This document shows, piece after piece, positions 1 through 6,663 of a stretch of 12,746 nucleotides of DNA (position 1 is its first letter; each line of letters begins with the position of its first letter). The stretch lies in assembly GCA_030038955.1 (NCBI GenBank), contig JASHQV010000122.1, forward strand, positions 1 through 12,746, written 5' to 3'. Source of the DNA: Solirubrobacteraceae bacterium. GTDB taxonomy: Bacteria; Actinomycetota; Thermoleophilia; Solirubrobacterales; Solirubrobacteraceae. A program made the translations under genes and the position numbers. The notes under the pieces are model-generated. The model saw only the letters and a list, made by a program, of their open reading frames with translations. It did no database searches and had not been told where the DNA came from.

Positions 1-1
1 G

Positions 2-118
2 CCGGGCGAGGATGCGGAGCCGTGGCGTGCCGCCGGCGCGACGTGGGTGCTCACCGGCTTCGGCATGAACCCGCGCGCCCAGGAGGTCCATTCCGTCATT
101 GCCGCCGGGCCTCGCTGA
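2..118 (+). CDS. Luciferase-like monooxygenase, C-terminal fragment (5' end outside window)
   Basis: Frame 2 is open from the left edge to TGA at 116-118 and encodes 38 residues. They contain WRAAGATWVLTGFG, then a helix, and end in IAAGPR. This AGATW...(V/I)xAGPPR-type ending is common at the C-terminus of luciferase-like flavin/F420-dependent oxidoreductases, where the final strand and helix close the TIM barrel. The catalytic part lies outside the window, so neither substrate nor cofactor can be judged. The gene converges on azlD, leaving about 42 bases between the two stop codons, and it is probably unrelated to the amino-acid cluster. The family call rests on a short tail only; another TIM-barrel oxidoreductase is possible. 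Confidence 0.55.
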   Translation, partial: PGEDAEPWRAAGATWVLTGFGMNPRAQEVHSVIAAGPR

Positions 119-160
119 CGTTCTCAAACGAGATCCAGGATGCTCCGGCGGTGCAGCGGG

Positions 161-469
161 TCACGTTATGAGTCGCGCGACCGCTGTCGCCGCCCCCGCA
201 CACGCAACCACGAGCAGGATCGGCGCCCGCAGCCAGAGGGCGATCCCTGCCGCGCCAAGTCCGACGACCCGCGCATTGAGCGACAACGACCTTCCCGCGC
301 CGCCGAAGGTGTCGACCGCCACAAGAGCCGCGATCAGCGCGGGGGCGAGCATCGGAACGATGCGCGCCAGGAATTTCGGCAATTCCCGACCGCCGAGTGC
401 GACCGGCCCGGCCGCGCGAATCAAGAACGTGGCGGCCGCCAGGCCTCCAATCGTTGCCCACACGGTCAT
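161..469 (-). CDS. azlD: AzlD-family branched-chain amino-acid export subunit
   Basis: A 102-residue, very hydrophobic protein with about three to four membrane segments. It begins MTVWATIGGLAAATFLIRA and carries the AzlD-type stretch RELPKFLARIVPMLAPALIAAL (residues 28-49). In Bacillus and Corynebacterium (BrnE) the small AzlD/BrnE subunit pairs with AzlC/BrnF to export branched-chain amino acids. The ATG at 469-467 overlaps the azlC stop codon (TGATG), so translation is probably coupled, and this fixes the start. It is the last gene of the leftward unit DSD1-azlC-azlD. Its place beside amino-acid catabolic genes suggests relief of amino-acid overload or export of an analogue; the exported compound is inferred from the family only. 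Confidence 0.85.
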   Translation of the reverse strand: MTVWATIGGLAAATFLIRAAGPVALGGRELPKFLARIVPMLAPALIAALVAVDTFGGAGRSLSLNARVVGLGAAGIALWLRAPILLVVACAGAATAVARLIT

Positions 470-1197
470 CACGATGGTCTGGTCCCAAGCAAAGTGGCGG
501 CTGTGGCAGCGACGATGGGAAGCCCGGGAGGGAGGAGCGGAGTCAGCACGATCGCGATCATGGCGCCGGCGGCAGCGACGACGCGCGCGCCTGGCCGCCG
601 CAGCTCGGTCGCGAGCAAACCGAGCATGAACGCAGGAAAGACGGCGTCGAGTCCGAGTGTCTGCGTCGTGTTGCCGAGAAGCGGCCCGAGTGCCACGCCG
701 AGCGCGGAGCCGCACACCCAGCTCACGTACTGTGCAGCCGACGCCCCGAGCATGAAATCGATGTCATACCGTCCGTCGGGCCGCCGCGCCATGACCCACG
801 ACGGGTCGACGGTCGCCTGGCTATGGGCGGCGCGCCTGCGCAGCCGATGGGGGAGCGACGGTGCAAGCGAGATGCCCATCGGGAGAAAGCGCAGGTTGAT
901 CAGGGTGCCGACGAGGATCGCCGTGGGTGCTCCTCCACCCGACGCCAGAACCGTGAGCGCTCCGAACTGCGCGGCCCCGCCGAACACGATCATCGACATG
1001 ACCACCGCCGGAACGGCACCCAGGAGAGGTAGCGCGGCGACACCGTAGGTGACAGCAAACACCCCGCCCGCCAGCGCGAACGGGATGCCCGCGCGGACGC
1101 CGTCGGCGAACGACCGCTCCACCGGCGTCGCCCCGATCGTGTGCGGAGCGGCGGTCGTAGGCTCAGCCGCGTCCACCGGGGGCATGCTCTTGGTCAT
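469..1197 (-). CDS. azlC: AzlC-family branched-chain amino-acid export permease
   Basis: A 242-residue membrane protein (from ATG 1197) with the AzlC signature: an N-terminal FADGVRAGIPFALAGGVFAV segment, FGGAAQFGALTVLASG (residues 72-87, cf. the usual GASQFxxxxLL), and TLINLRFLPMGISLAP (98-113, cf. NLRHxLYGxSLAP). Further hydrophobic segments lie at about 160-177, 184-197 and 205-235. It should form the large subunit of the AzlCD/BrnFE exporter. A second ATG at 1185 (residue 5) has a slightly better purine-rich upstream (AAGAG) and may be the true start; longer upstream readings are low-complexity Arg-rich and look non-coding. The gap of 176 nt from the DSD1 gene upstream could contain its own promoter. 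Confidence 0.88.
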   Translation of the reverse strand: MTKSMPPVDAAEPTTAAPHTIGATPVERSFADGVRAGIPFALAGGVFAVTYGVAALPLLGAVPAVVMSMIVFGGAAQFGALTVLASGGGAPTAILVGTLINLRFLPMGISLAPSLPHRLRRRAAHSQATVDPSWVMARRPDGRYDIDFMLGASAAQYVSWVCGSALGVALGPLLGNTTQTLGLDAVFPAFMLGLLATELRRPGARVVAAAGAMIAIVLTPLLPPGLPIVAATAATLLGTRPS

Positions 1198-1373
1198 CCG
1201 AGGTGTTCGACCGCGAACGGCTGAATGCTCCTTGCCCGATGTCGTTGTGCGCACGTAGAAAATGCGCCGTTGGTGATGGCGCCATCGGGAGAGAGCCCAT
1301 GTCCCTGTCGTTGCCCCGGATCGCTGCCCTCGGGCGGTGGTTGTCAATGTCCTGATTGCTGAACGCCACGTCC
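1198..1373. other. Intergenic gap azlC / DSD1 gene
   Basis: 176 bases separate the leftward DSD1 gene from azlC. I see no supported gene here. The only clear structure is the 12-base perfect palindrome at 1275-1286 with a nearby weak hairpin (annotated separately). The TGGTC-type operator found in the other three promoter regions is absent. azlCD is therefore either read through from the DSD1 gene or controlled separately. Confidence 0.5.
1259..1286 (-). terminator. Palindrome and weak terminator-like hairpin between DSD1 gene and azlC
   Basis: GATGGCGCCATC (1275-1286) is a perfect 12-base palindrome. On the minus strand, GCGCC (1282-1278) can also pair with GGCGC (1268-1264) across a 9-base loop. 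An ATTTT run follows at 1263-1259. This could be a partial terminator reducing azlCD expression relative to the DSD1 gene, or a protein-binding palindrome. The stem is short, so the call is tentative. Confidence 0.25.
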
Positions 1374-2486
1374 CTATGTGCGACAGCCTCGTGCGCGAAC
1401 GGGATAGATCCGTTCCACGCGCCCGTCTCTTACGCCGACAAGCTCGTCGCACAGGTTCACCGCCGTGCAGACGTGGTAAGGCACGAATTCGATTCGCTCC
1501 CCAACCTCAAGCGACACGCCCTCCCCGAGACGGACCATCCCGTGTTCCTCGGTCGTCCATACGACAGAGGCGTCCAGGTGGGCGGCCGCGGAGACGACAC
1601 CGCCGCTGGACGCGGTCGCCCCCGCCATGCCGCGGTCTCCGCTGAAAGCTTTAGTGCCGGCGTCGATCGTCGCCCATCCGGGGCGCCTGGTGCTGACGAC
1701 AGTCGCGAGGATCGTCGCGGCGACCTGCTCGGGGCGTGCCACGCCGAGTCCCACCATCATCGCGTCGTAGAAAACGTACGTTCCCGCGCGAACTTCGGTG
1801 ATCCCGGGCACGGATGTGACGCCCAGGCCGGTAATCGTCGAGCCCGCGGTCACCTCACGGACGTCGATGCCATCTGCGCGAAGCTGCTCGGCGAGCGCGA
1901 CCATCATCTCGCCCTCCTCGAGACCGGCTTCCTCGGGTGTCATCCTGGCGAGTCGCGGGCCAAGCTTGCCCCGGAACGTAGTGATCCCTGCGAAGTCGAG
2001 TCCAGGCAGCGCAGCCAGCAGCCTTGCGAAGTCGGCGACGTCGTCGACGGCATCGATCGGGATGCCGACGCGGTGGAAGCCGCTGTCGATCTCGATCTGC
2101 ACGCCGACTGTGGCTCCCCGCGCACATGCCGCAGCGCTGAGTCCCTGCGCCTGCTCCCTGCTATCCACATTCGCCGTTATGCGCGTGGACTGCGCCATGA
2201 CGGCGATACGGTCCCACTTGTCCCGCCCCATCGATGGGAACGCGATGACGATGTCCTCGAAGCCCGCATCGTGGAACGGTTGTGCTTCGGACGGCTTCGC
2301 GGCGGCGATGCCGTGGGCTCCGGCGGCAGACTGGAGCGCGGCGATCTCCGGGCTCTTGTGAGTCTTGATGTGTGGGCGAAGCGTCCCGCCACGGTCAGCA
2401 ATCTCTCGGCCGAACGTCTCGATGTTTCGCTCCATGCAGCCGAGATCGACGACGAGCGCGGGCGTCGGCACCTCGTCAAGTGCCAT
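1374..2486 (-). CDS. DSD1-family PLP enzyme (D-threonine aldolase / D-serine dehydratase-like), metal site intact
   Basis: 370 residues. The N-terminal alanine-racemase-like TIM barrel begins VPTPALVVDL and carries RPHIKTHKS, where Lys41 is the expected PLP Schiff-base lysine. IEIDSGFHRVG (131-141) and TAGST (213-217, phosphate-binding region) are family features. The C-terminal beta domain ends VPYHVCTAVNL, in which His338 and Cys340 match the metal-binding His-x-Cys of eukaryotic-type D-serine dehydratase and D-threonine aldolase. Members eliminate water from D-serine or cleave D-beta-hydroxy-amino acids to glycine plus aldehyde; the sequence does not decide between these. ATG 2486 is preferred to TTG 2504 because GGAAG lies 5 nt upstream and the family start is close to VPTP. 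The gene is divergent from the SDR at 2676 and heads the leftward unit with azlCD. Confidence 0.85.
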   Translation of the reverse strand: MALDEVPTPALVVDLGCMERNIETFGREIADRGGTLRPHIKTHKSPEIAALQSAAGAHGIAAAKPSEAQPFHDAGFEDIVIAFPSMGRDKWDRIAVMAQSTRITANVDSREQAQGLSAAACARGATVGVQIEIDSGFHRVGIPIDAVDDVADFARLLAALPGLDFAGITTFRGKLGPRLARMTPEEAGLEEGEMMVALAEQLRADGIDVREVTAGSTITGLGVTSVPGITEVRAGTYVFYDAMMVGLGVARPEQVAATILATVVSTRRPGWATIDAGTKAFSGDRGMAGATASSGGVVSAAAHLDASVVWTTEEHGMVRLGEGVSLEVGERIEFVPYHVCTAVNLCDELVGVRDGRVERIYPVRARGCRT

Positions 2487-2507
2487 CCCGACTTCCGGGG
2501 CCAAGCC

Positions 2508-2566
2508 GAGGCTCGTCTCAGGCTGCGAACTCAGTGTTCTCGTCCCGTGCGTGCTTGACGAGCCTC
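2508..2566 (-). repeat. 10-bp perfect inverted repeat in the 5' leader of the DSD1 gene
   Basis: GAGGCTCGTC at 2508-2517 is the exact reverse complement of GACGAGCCTC at 2557-2566, with a 39-base loop. Both arms lie between the candidate -10 (2584-2579, minus strand) and the ATG at 2486, so they would be transcribed into the leader of the leftward mRNA. The downstream arm also overlaps an alternative small stem (AGCC-TC-GGCT). This arrangement could be a structured leader, an attenuator or a second operator. I recognise no known riboswitch class. Confidence 0.5.
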
Positions 2567-2578
2567 ATACGTGCCAGC

Positions 2579-2605
2579 ACCATATCAGCAGCTCATCAGA
2601 CCAGT
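2579..2605 (-). promoter_or_regulatory. Candidate GntR operator with overlapping -10 box, copy 1
   Basis: On the minus strand this 27-base stretch matches the stretch at 12446-12472 in 22 of 27 positions. Both share ACTGGTC, GAT and CTGATATG. The motif starts with TGGTCTGATGAGCTG and ends in TATGGT (2584-2579), a good -10 hexamer for the leftward DSD1 gene. It lies in the 189-bp divergent region between the DSD1 gene and the SDR at 2676, so one bound repressor could control both directions. The GntR protein at 4644-5354 is the likely ligand (inference). Confidence 0.6.
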
Positions 2606-2675
2606 TGTTATCTTTGGTGGGTCATTGGGGAGGAGCCATCACCGAGAACGGAGAGCGGAGGAGAGAGGGCGACTC

Positions 2676-3449
2676 ATGAAGGGACTTGATGGGCGCGTCG
2701 CAGTCGTGACGGGTGCGGCAACGGGAATCGGGATGGGCATCGTGTCGGTGCTCGCGCAGGAGGGGGCGGCGGTCGTGCTGATCGATCTCGACGGCGAAGG
2801 CGCCGCAGCGCTCGCCCATGAGCTCGGCCAGGCCGGACGAACAGCGATGGCTTTCGAGGCCGATGTCGTTGATCGTGCCGCTCTCGATGTGGCCGTAGAC
2901 GAGGCCTGCGCGCAGCTCGGCCGTCTCGACATCTTGGCGGCGAATGCAGGCATCTATCCGACCAGCACGCTCGCTGACATGTCCGATTCGGACTGGGACC
3001 GTGTAATGAACGTCAACGTCAAAGGCGCGCTGCACGCGATTCAGGCGTGTGCGCCGGCCATGCGACGAAACGGTTACGGGCGGATCGTGCTCACCTCCTC
3101 CATAACCGGGCCGGTCACCGGCCAGCCACGCCTCAGCCACTACGGGGCGTCCAAGGCCGCCATGCTCGGCCTGATGAGGGGTGCCGCATTGGAGCTCATC
3201 AGCGACGGCATCACGGTCAATGCCGTCCAGCCGGGCAACGTGCTGACGTCCGGCGTCCGGGGATTCGGTGAGGACTTCATCGCCGAGATGGCGAAGGACA
3301 TCCCGATCGGCCGTCTCGCGGACCCCGCTGAAATCGGCTGGGCCGTCCGCTTCCTCGCATCTGAGGAGGCCGGTTACATCACGGGCCAGGGACTCGTCGT
3401 CGACGGCGGCCAGATCCTGCCCGAAGGCGGCATCGACCCGGAGGCCTGA
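2676..3449 (+). CDS. Short-chain dehydrogenase/reductase, NAD(H)-type
   Basis: A 257-residue classical SDR. It has the Rossmann motif TGAATGIG (12-19), Asp37 at the end of beta-2 (favouring NAD+ over NADP+), ANAG (89-92), Ser141/142 and the catalytic pair YGASK (Tyr156, Lys160). The ending ITGQGLVVDGGQ is typical. It should oxidise a secondary alcohol or reduce a ketone; the substrate is unknown. ATG 2676 has a GGAGGAG ribosome site at about -10, and longer in-frame readings would run through the promoter region. The next gene starts 3 nt after its stop, with its own GGAGG inside this gene's last codons, so the two are co-translated. It may oxidise a hydroxyl group of the cluster's substrate. 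Confidence 0.9.
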   Translation: MKGLDGRVAVVTGAATGIGMGIVSVLAQEGAAVVLIDLDGEGAAALAHELGQAGRTAMAFEADVVDRAALDVAVDEACAQLGRLDILAANAGIYPTSTLADMSDSDWDRVMNVNVKGALHAIQACAPAMRRNGYGRIVLTSSITGPVTGQPRLSHYGASKAAMLGLMRGAALELISDGITVNAVQPGNVLTSGVRGFGEDFIAEMAKDIPIGRLADPAEIGWAVRFLASEEAGYITGQGLVVDGGQILPEGGIDPEA

Positions 3450-3452
3450 CAC

Positions 3453-4607
3453 ATGAGCACCGTTCGCGACCACCTCGGCAACGCGCGAGCGTTGATCGGC
3501 TCAACGCGTGCTGCGCTGCCGACACCGGCCCTCGTGATCGACCTGCCCGCCGTGCGGCGCAACCTCGCCGAGATGGCGGCTCGCATGGAGGGGCTGCCAG
3601 CGGCTCTGCGCCCGCACGCAAAGATCCACAAGAGCCAGGTGCTCGGGCAGATGCAGCTCGACGCCGGGGCGATCGGGTTGACGACTGCGACCATCTGGGA
3701 AGCGAGCGCGATGATCGACGCTGGCCTCGCGGACATTCTGATCGCCAACCAGGTAGTGGGGCCGGTCAAGTCGGCCGAGCTCGCGCGGATCGCCGGCCTC
3801 GGTCGGGTGACGGTAGCGATCGAGAGTGAGCACAGTGCACGTGAAGTCTCTGCGGCCGCCGTCCACGTCGGCACAAACATCCACGTGATCGTTGAGATCG
3901 ACGTCGGTCTGCATCGTTCGGGGGTTCGCTCGGTGGAGGCCGCCGTCGCCCTCGGGCAGCTGATCGACTCGCTGCCGGGTCTCACGCTGGACGGTCTGCT
4001 CGGCTACGAGGGGCACTGCATGCTCGAGCCTGACCGAGCGGTGCGCATCGAGAAGGCGACGGCGGCGAACGCAATCCTTGTCGACGCGGCCGATGCCTTC
4101 GTGCAGGCGGGACTCTCCACGGAGATCATCGCGGGCGGAGGCTTCGGAACGTGGGACATCACCGGTGCGAACCCGCGGGTCACCGAGATCCATGCCGGCT
4201 CCTACATCTTCATGGACGCCTTCCATCGCAACCTCGTGCCGGGCTTCGACGTCGCCCTAACGGTCGAGGCGACGATCATCTCGCGCGACGGAAGCCTTGC
4301 CGTCGTCGACTGCGGGCGCAAGTCGATTGGCATCGACCGGATCGCGCCCGAGGTGGTGGGAGGTGTCGCGAGCGTCCGCTTCGAACACGGTGAGCACTTC
4401 GTCCACGAGGAGCACACCGCGCTCGAACTCGCCAGCGGGTCGGACCTCGACGTGGGCGACCACGTTGCGCTGATGCCCGGCTACGGGCCGACGACGGTCA
4501 ATCTCTACGACATCTACTTCGTCGCGGAGGGCGAAACGATCATCGATGTGTGGCCGATCCTCGCGCGCTACGGGAGCGCGACGTGTGGTCTCGGCCCCGT
4601 CCGGTGA
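3453..4607 (+). CDS. DSD1-fold PLP protein lacking the metal-binding His-x-Cys
   Basis: 384 residues with the same architecture as the 1374-2486 product. The barrel starts LPTPALVIDL (22-31), the PLP lysine is Lys57 in RPHAKIHKS, IDVGLHRSGV lies at 149-158, and GGGFGT (228-233) sits where the phosphate-binding loop is expected. In the C-terminal domain the stretch aligned with VPYHVCTAVNL reads MPGYGPTTVNL (341-351), so both metal ligands are replaced (Tyr344 and Pro346). D-serine dehydratase and D-threonine aldolase need that metal, so this paralogue is more likely a metal-free racemase/epimerase or has a changed reaction (inference). Start ATG 3453 follows GGAGG (3440-3444) with 8-nt spacing. 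It forms a two-gene unit with the upstream SDR and converges on the GntR gene. Confidence 0.8.
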   Translation: MSTVRDHLGNARALIGSTRAALPTPALVIDLPAVRRNLAEMAARMEGLPAALRPHAKIHKSQVLGQMQLDAGAIGLTTATIWEASAMIDAGLADILIANQVVGPVKSAELARIAGLGRVTVAIESEHSAREVSAAAVHVGTNIHVIVEIDVGLHRSGVRSVEAAVALGQLIDSLPGLTLDGLLGYEGHCMLEPDRAVRIEKATAANAILVDAADAFVQAGLSTEIIAGGGFGTWDITGANPRVTEIHAGSYIFMDAFHRNLVPGFDVALTVEATIISRDGSLAVVDCGRKSIGIDRIAPEVVGGVASVRFEHGEHFVHEEHTALELASGSDLDVGDHVALMPGYGPTTVNLYDIYFVAEGETIIDVWPILARYGSATCGLGPVR

Positions 4608-4643
4608 CGGTTCGTATCGGATCGAGCTGCGCCTGCGTTCAGA

Positions 4644-5354
4644 TCAGCCGGCGCCGGCCTTTTTGTAGTGCACCGCGAGCGCGTTGATGTGATCGCGCAT
4701 CAGCTTAGCTGCGAGTTCCCCGTCTTGGTCGCGGATTGCGGCGTACAGGCCGCGGTGCTCCTTGAGGTCCCACTCTGGGAAGTTTTCGAGCGCGTAGATC
4801 TTTGGGCCGCGATCGACCATCAGCCCGACGAACGACTGCACGAGCGCGACGAACACCTCGTTGTGAGCCGCCTCGGCAACGACGACATTGAAGTTGGCCG
4901 CCACGTCGATGAGAGCGTCCGTCTCGCCGCCAGCCAGACGCTGCTGCTCGTCGATGACCTCGCGGATCTGATCGAGGTCCTCCTCGCTGCGCCGCTCCGC
5001 CGCGAGACGGGCGACCTCGACCTCGACCACGAGACGGGCCTCGATGAAGTCGTGCGTGATCCCGCGCTCCAGGGCGGCCTCGAGCGCGTCGGGCTCGGTC
5101 TGCGACACCTGGCGGTTGACGACGAAGGCTCCCTGACCGTGACGGATCTCAACGTACCCGAGCAGCGCGAGTCCGTTGAGTGCCTCCCGCACGGTCGATC
5201 GTCCGACCTCGAGCTGCTTGGTGAGCTCGCGCTCCGATGGAATGCGCGTCCCCGGGGGGAGATCCCTGATCGCTTCGAGCAGTTGTTCGGCCACGGACTC
5301 CGCGAGCTTCCGACGAGGCGCGCGCGAGAGAGTGAGGTCAGAGCTTTCGGCCAC
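4644..5354 (-). CDS. GntR-family (FadR/FCD subfamily) transcriptional regulator
   Basis: 236 residues. The N-terminal winged helix (about 12-80) carries the GntR signature: LAESVAEQLLEAI, GTRIPSERELTKQLEVGRST, VREALNGLALLGYVEIRHGQG. The C-terminal all-helical FCD ligand domain spans about 100-228. FCD proteins often bind a metal through DxxFH plus two later His. Here the first pair reads Ala152/Asn156 while His200 and His222 remain, so the metal site is probably altered. FadR-type regulators usually bind organic acids or acyl-CoA and recognise TGGT...ACCA palindromes. Just such a palindrome lies in the divergent promoter (5426-5444), with related copies at 2579-2605 and 12446-12472. The start is GTG 5354; an in-frame stop lies 11 codons upstream and no ATG is near. 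It is probably an autoregulated repressor of the cluster. Confidence 0.9.
   Translation of the reverse strand: MAESSDLTLSRAPRRKLAESVAEQLLEAIRDLPPGTRIPSERELTKQLEVGRSTVREALNGLALLGYVEIRHGQGAFVVNRQVSQTEPDALEAALERGITHDFIEARLVVEVEVARLAAERRSEEDLDQIREVIDEQQRLAGGETDALIDVAANFNVVVAEAAHNEVFVALVQSFVGLMVDRGPKIYALENFPEWDLKEHRGLYAAIRDQDGELAAKLMRDHINALAVHYKKAGAG
4647..4664 (+). terminator. Possible rho-independent terminator of the SDR-DSD1 unit
   Basis: A 12-base perfect palindrome, GCCGGCGCCGGC (4647-4658), is followed by CTTTTTG. It reads as a short GC hairpin with a T-run in the + direction, 39 nt after the stop of the DSD1-fold gene. It lies inside the last codons of the opposing GntR gene (encoding AGAG). 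The stem is only 4-5 bp once a loop is allowed, so efficiency is uncertain. Confidence 0.4.
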
Positions 5355-5394
5355 CGCGCTGATGCACGCTACAGGACTCGGAGTCCATCAGGGC

Positions 5395-5424
5395 TTGTCC
5401 GCTCAGGGCGCCGGTGAGTACACT
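5395..5424 (+). promoter_or_regulatory. Candidate promoter of the rightward operon
   Basis: TTGTCC (5395-5400) and TACACT (5419-5424) are separated by 18 bases, an acceptable -35/-10 pair for a housekeeping sigma factor. Transcription would begin near 5431, inside the operator at 5426-5444. That is the expected geometry for repression by steric block. The leader would be only about 30-40 nt. Confidence 0.4.
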
Positions 5425-5425
5425 C

Positions 5426-5444
5426 TGGTCCGGTCATCGGACCA
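5426..5444. promoter_or_regulatory. Candidate GntR operator, copy 2 (perfect inverted repeat)
   Basis: TGGTCCGGTCATCGGACCA consists of perfect 7-base arms around a 5-base centre. It sits between the divergent GntR gene and the eight-gene operon. On the minus strand it matches 12448-12466 in 15 of 19 positions (first 9 identical). TGGT...ACCA symmetry is the known operator style of FadR-type GntR proteins, so autoregulation and control of the operon are likely. Confidence 0.7.
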
Positions 5445-5469
5445 TCGTAGATCATGCATGGGCCAGAGC

Positions 5470-6234
5470 ATGGACATGGACACACGGCGCAGAGCGGCAA
5501 TTATCACGGGCGCGGGAAGCGGAATAGGCGAGGCGGTCGCGAAGACGCTCGCGGCCAATGGCCTCGATGTCGTTCTCACGGGACGGCGCGAGCTGCCATT
5601 GAGGGATGTGGCAGCGGCGATCGAAGCCGACGGCGGCCGCGCCGCCGTGATTCCGGTCGATTTAGCCCTGCCCGATGCGGCGTCAGAGCTCGTCGTGGCG
5701 GCGCTTGACCGTTTCGGACGCATCGACGTGCTCGTCAACAACGCGGCCGTCATCAGGACTCGCCCGCTCGAGGAATACACAATCGACGAGTTCGACTGGC
5801 ACGTCGCGACAAACGTGCGCGCGCCATACTTCCTGATCCAGGCAGCGCTGCCGGCGCTGCGGGCTGCCGACAACGCATCGGTTGTCAACATCAGCTCGTC
5901 CTCGGGAACGATCGTCCGCCCGACGCAGTCGCTGTACGGCATGACCAAGGCTGCGCTGGAGTACCTGACGAGATCGCTTGCTGCGGAGCTTGCCGGCGAG
6001 GGAATCCGTGTCAACTGCATCGCTCCTGGCCCGGTGGACACACCGATACACGAGACGTGGGCACCGAGCCGGGAGGCGGCCCACGAATGGCTGATGCCCC
6101 AGATACCGCTCGGTCGCATCGGCTACCCCGAGGAGATCGCGATGTGGGTATCGCGGCTGTGCGATGGCGGTGCCGCTTGGGTCACCGGAGTGATCCTGCC
6201 GATCGACGGGGGGCAGGCGCTTGACTTTCAGTAG
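5470..6234 (+). CDS. Short-chain dehydrogenase/reductase, NADP(H)-type
   Basis: A 254-residue classical SDR with TGAGSGIG (13-20), NNAAVI (90-95, a variant of NNAG), a catalytic Ser in the SSSSG run (142-146), and Tyr156/Lys160 in YGMTK. Beta-2 ends VVLTGRR, where Arg39-Arg40 point to NADP(H), unlike the acidic NAD-type residue of the SDR at 2676-3449. The C-terminus IDGGQALDF is typical. It is the first gene of the operon, divergent from GntR. Three in-frame ATGs occur (5458, 5470, 5476); none has a strong ribosome site. 5470 is a compromise, and 5458 would suit a nearly leaderless mRNA. The gap to the RidA gene is 27 nt. Opposite cofactor types may let the two SDRs run in different directions, for instance to epimerise an alcohol (inference). 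Confidence 0.88.
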   Translation: MDMDTRRRAAIITGAGSGIGEAVAKTLAANGLDVVLTGRRELPLRDVAAAIEADGGRAAVIPVDLALPDAASELVVAALDRFGRIDVLVNNAAVIRTRPLEEYTIDEFDWHVATNVRAPYFLIQAALPALRAADNASVVNISSSSGTIVRPTQSLYGMTKAALEYLTRSLAAELAGEGIRVNCIAPGPVDTPIHETWAPSREAAHEWLMPQIPLGRIGYPEEIAMWVSRLCDGGAAWVTGVILPIDGGQALDFQ

Positions 6235-6261
6235 CGCCGATAACGAGAGAGGGGGTTGTTG

Positions 6262-6663
6262 ATGGAACCTGAGCATGTGGTCGTCGGTTCGGGATCGACG
6301 ATGGGCTCGGCCGGCACGGTCATGTCGGACGCCGTTCGGTGGGGTGACCTTGTTCTACTGTCGGGTCGCGCGCCCGTCGACCCGGGCACACTGGCAGTCG
6401 TCGCTACCGACTTCCCGGAGCAGGCCCGCGCCGTCCTCCGCGATATCGGGCCGGTGCTCGACCGCTGCGGATCGCGATGGGATCTTGTCCTCCGGGTGGA
6501 GTGTTTCCTCGCTGACGCGGGTGACTTCGCGGACTGGAATCGGATCTGGTGCGAGCACTTCACCCCGCCGCGGCCGGCCCGCACCACCGTGGTGTGCGGG
6601 TTCGCCGTCCCCGGGATGCTCATCGAGCTTCAGGTAACGGCTGGGATCGTCGTGCCGTCGTGA
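6262..6663 (+). CDS. RidA/YjgF-family enamine/imine deaminase
   Basis: 133 residues with the RidA (YjgF/YER057c/UK114) fold: WGDLVLLSGRAPVDP near the N-terminus, DIGPVLDRCGSRWDLVLRVECFLAD (61-85), and the C-terminal active-site segment PARTTVVCG...IELQVTAGI. Arg107 matches the substrate-binding Arg105 of E. coli RidA. The family speeds hydrolysis of reactive enamines/imines such as 2-aminoacrylate to 2-oxo acids and ammonia. ATG 6262 has a strong AGAGAGGGGG ribosome site. The stop overlaps the GTG start of the flavin oxidase by 4 nt. That pairing suggests it clears the imine made by the oxidase, or enamines from a DSD1-type dehydratase. Some RidA-family members have other roles, so the exact reaction is inferred. 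Confidence 0.85.
   Translation: MEPEHVVVGSGSTMGSAGTVMSDAVRWGDLVLLSGRAPVDPGTLAVVATDFPEQARAVLRDIGPVLDRCGSRWDLVLRVECFLADAGDFADWNRIWCEHFTPPRPARTTVVCGFAVPGMLIELQVTAGIVVPS

Noticed and set aside
140..1048. Open frame of 302 codons on the + strand opposite azlC/azlD
   Set aside because: Arg-rich low-complexity translation with no motif; the opposite strand encodes recognisable membrane proteins.
2487..2504. TTG at 2504 as start of the DSD1 gene
   Set aside because: ATG 2486 has a GGAAG at correct spacing and gives the usual N-terminus for the family.
1356..2558. Open frame of 400 codons on the + strand opposite the DSD1 gene
   Set aside because: It is a shadow of the real minus-strand gene, whose PLP and metal motifs are clear; the + product resembles no family.
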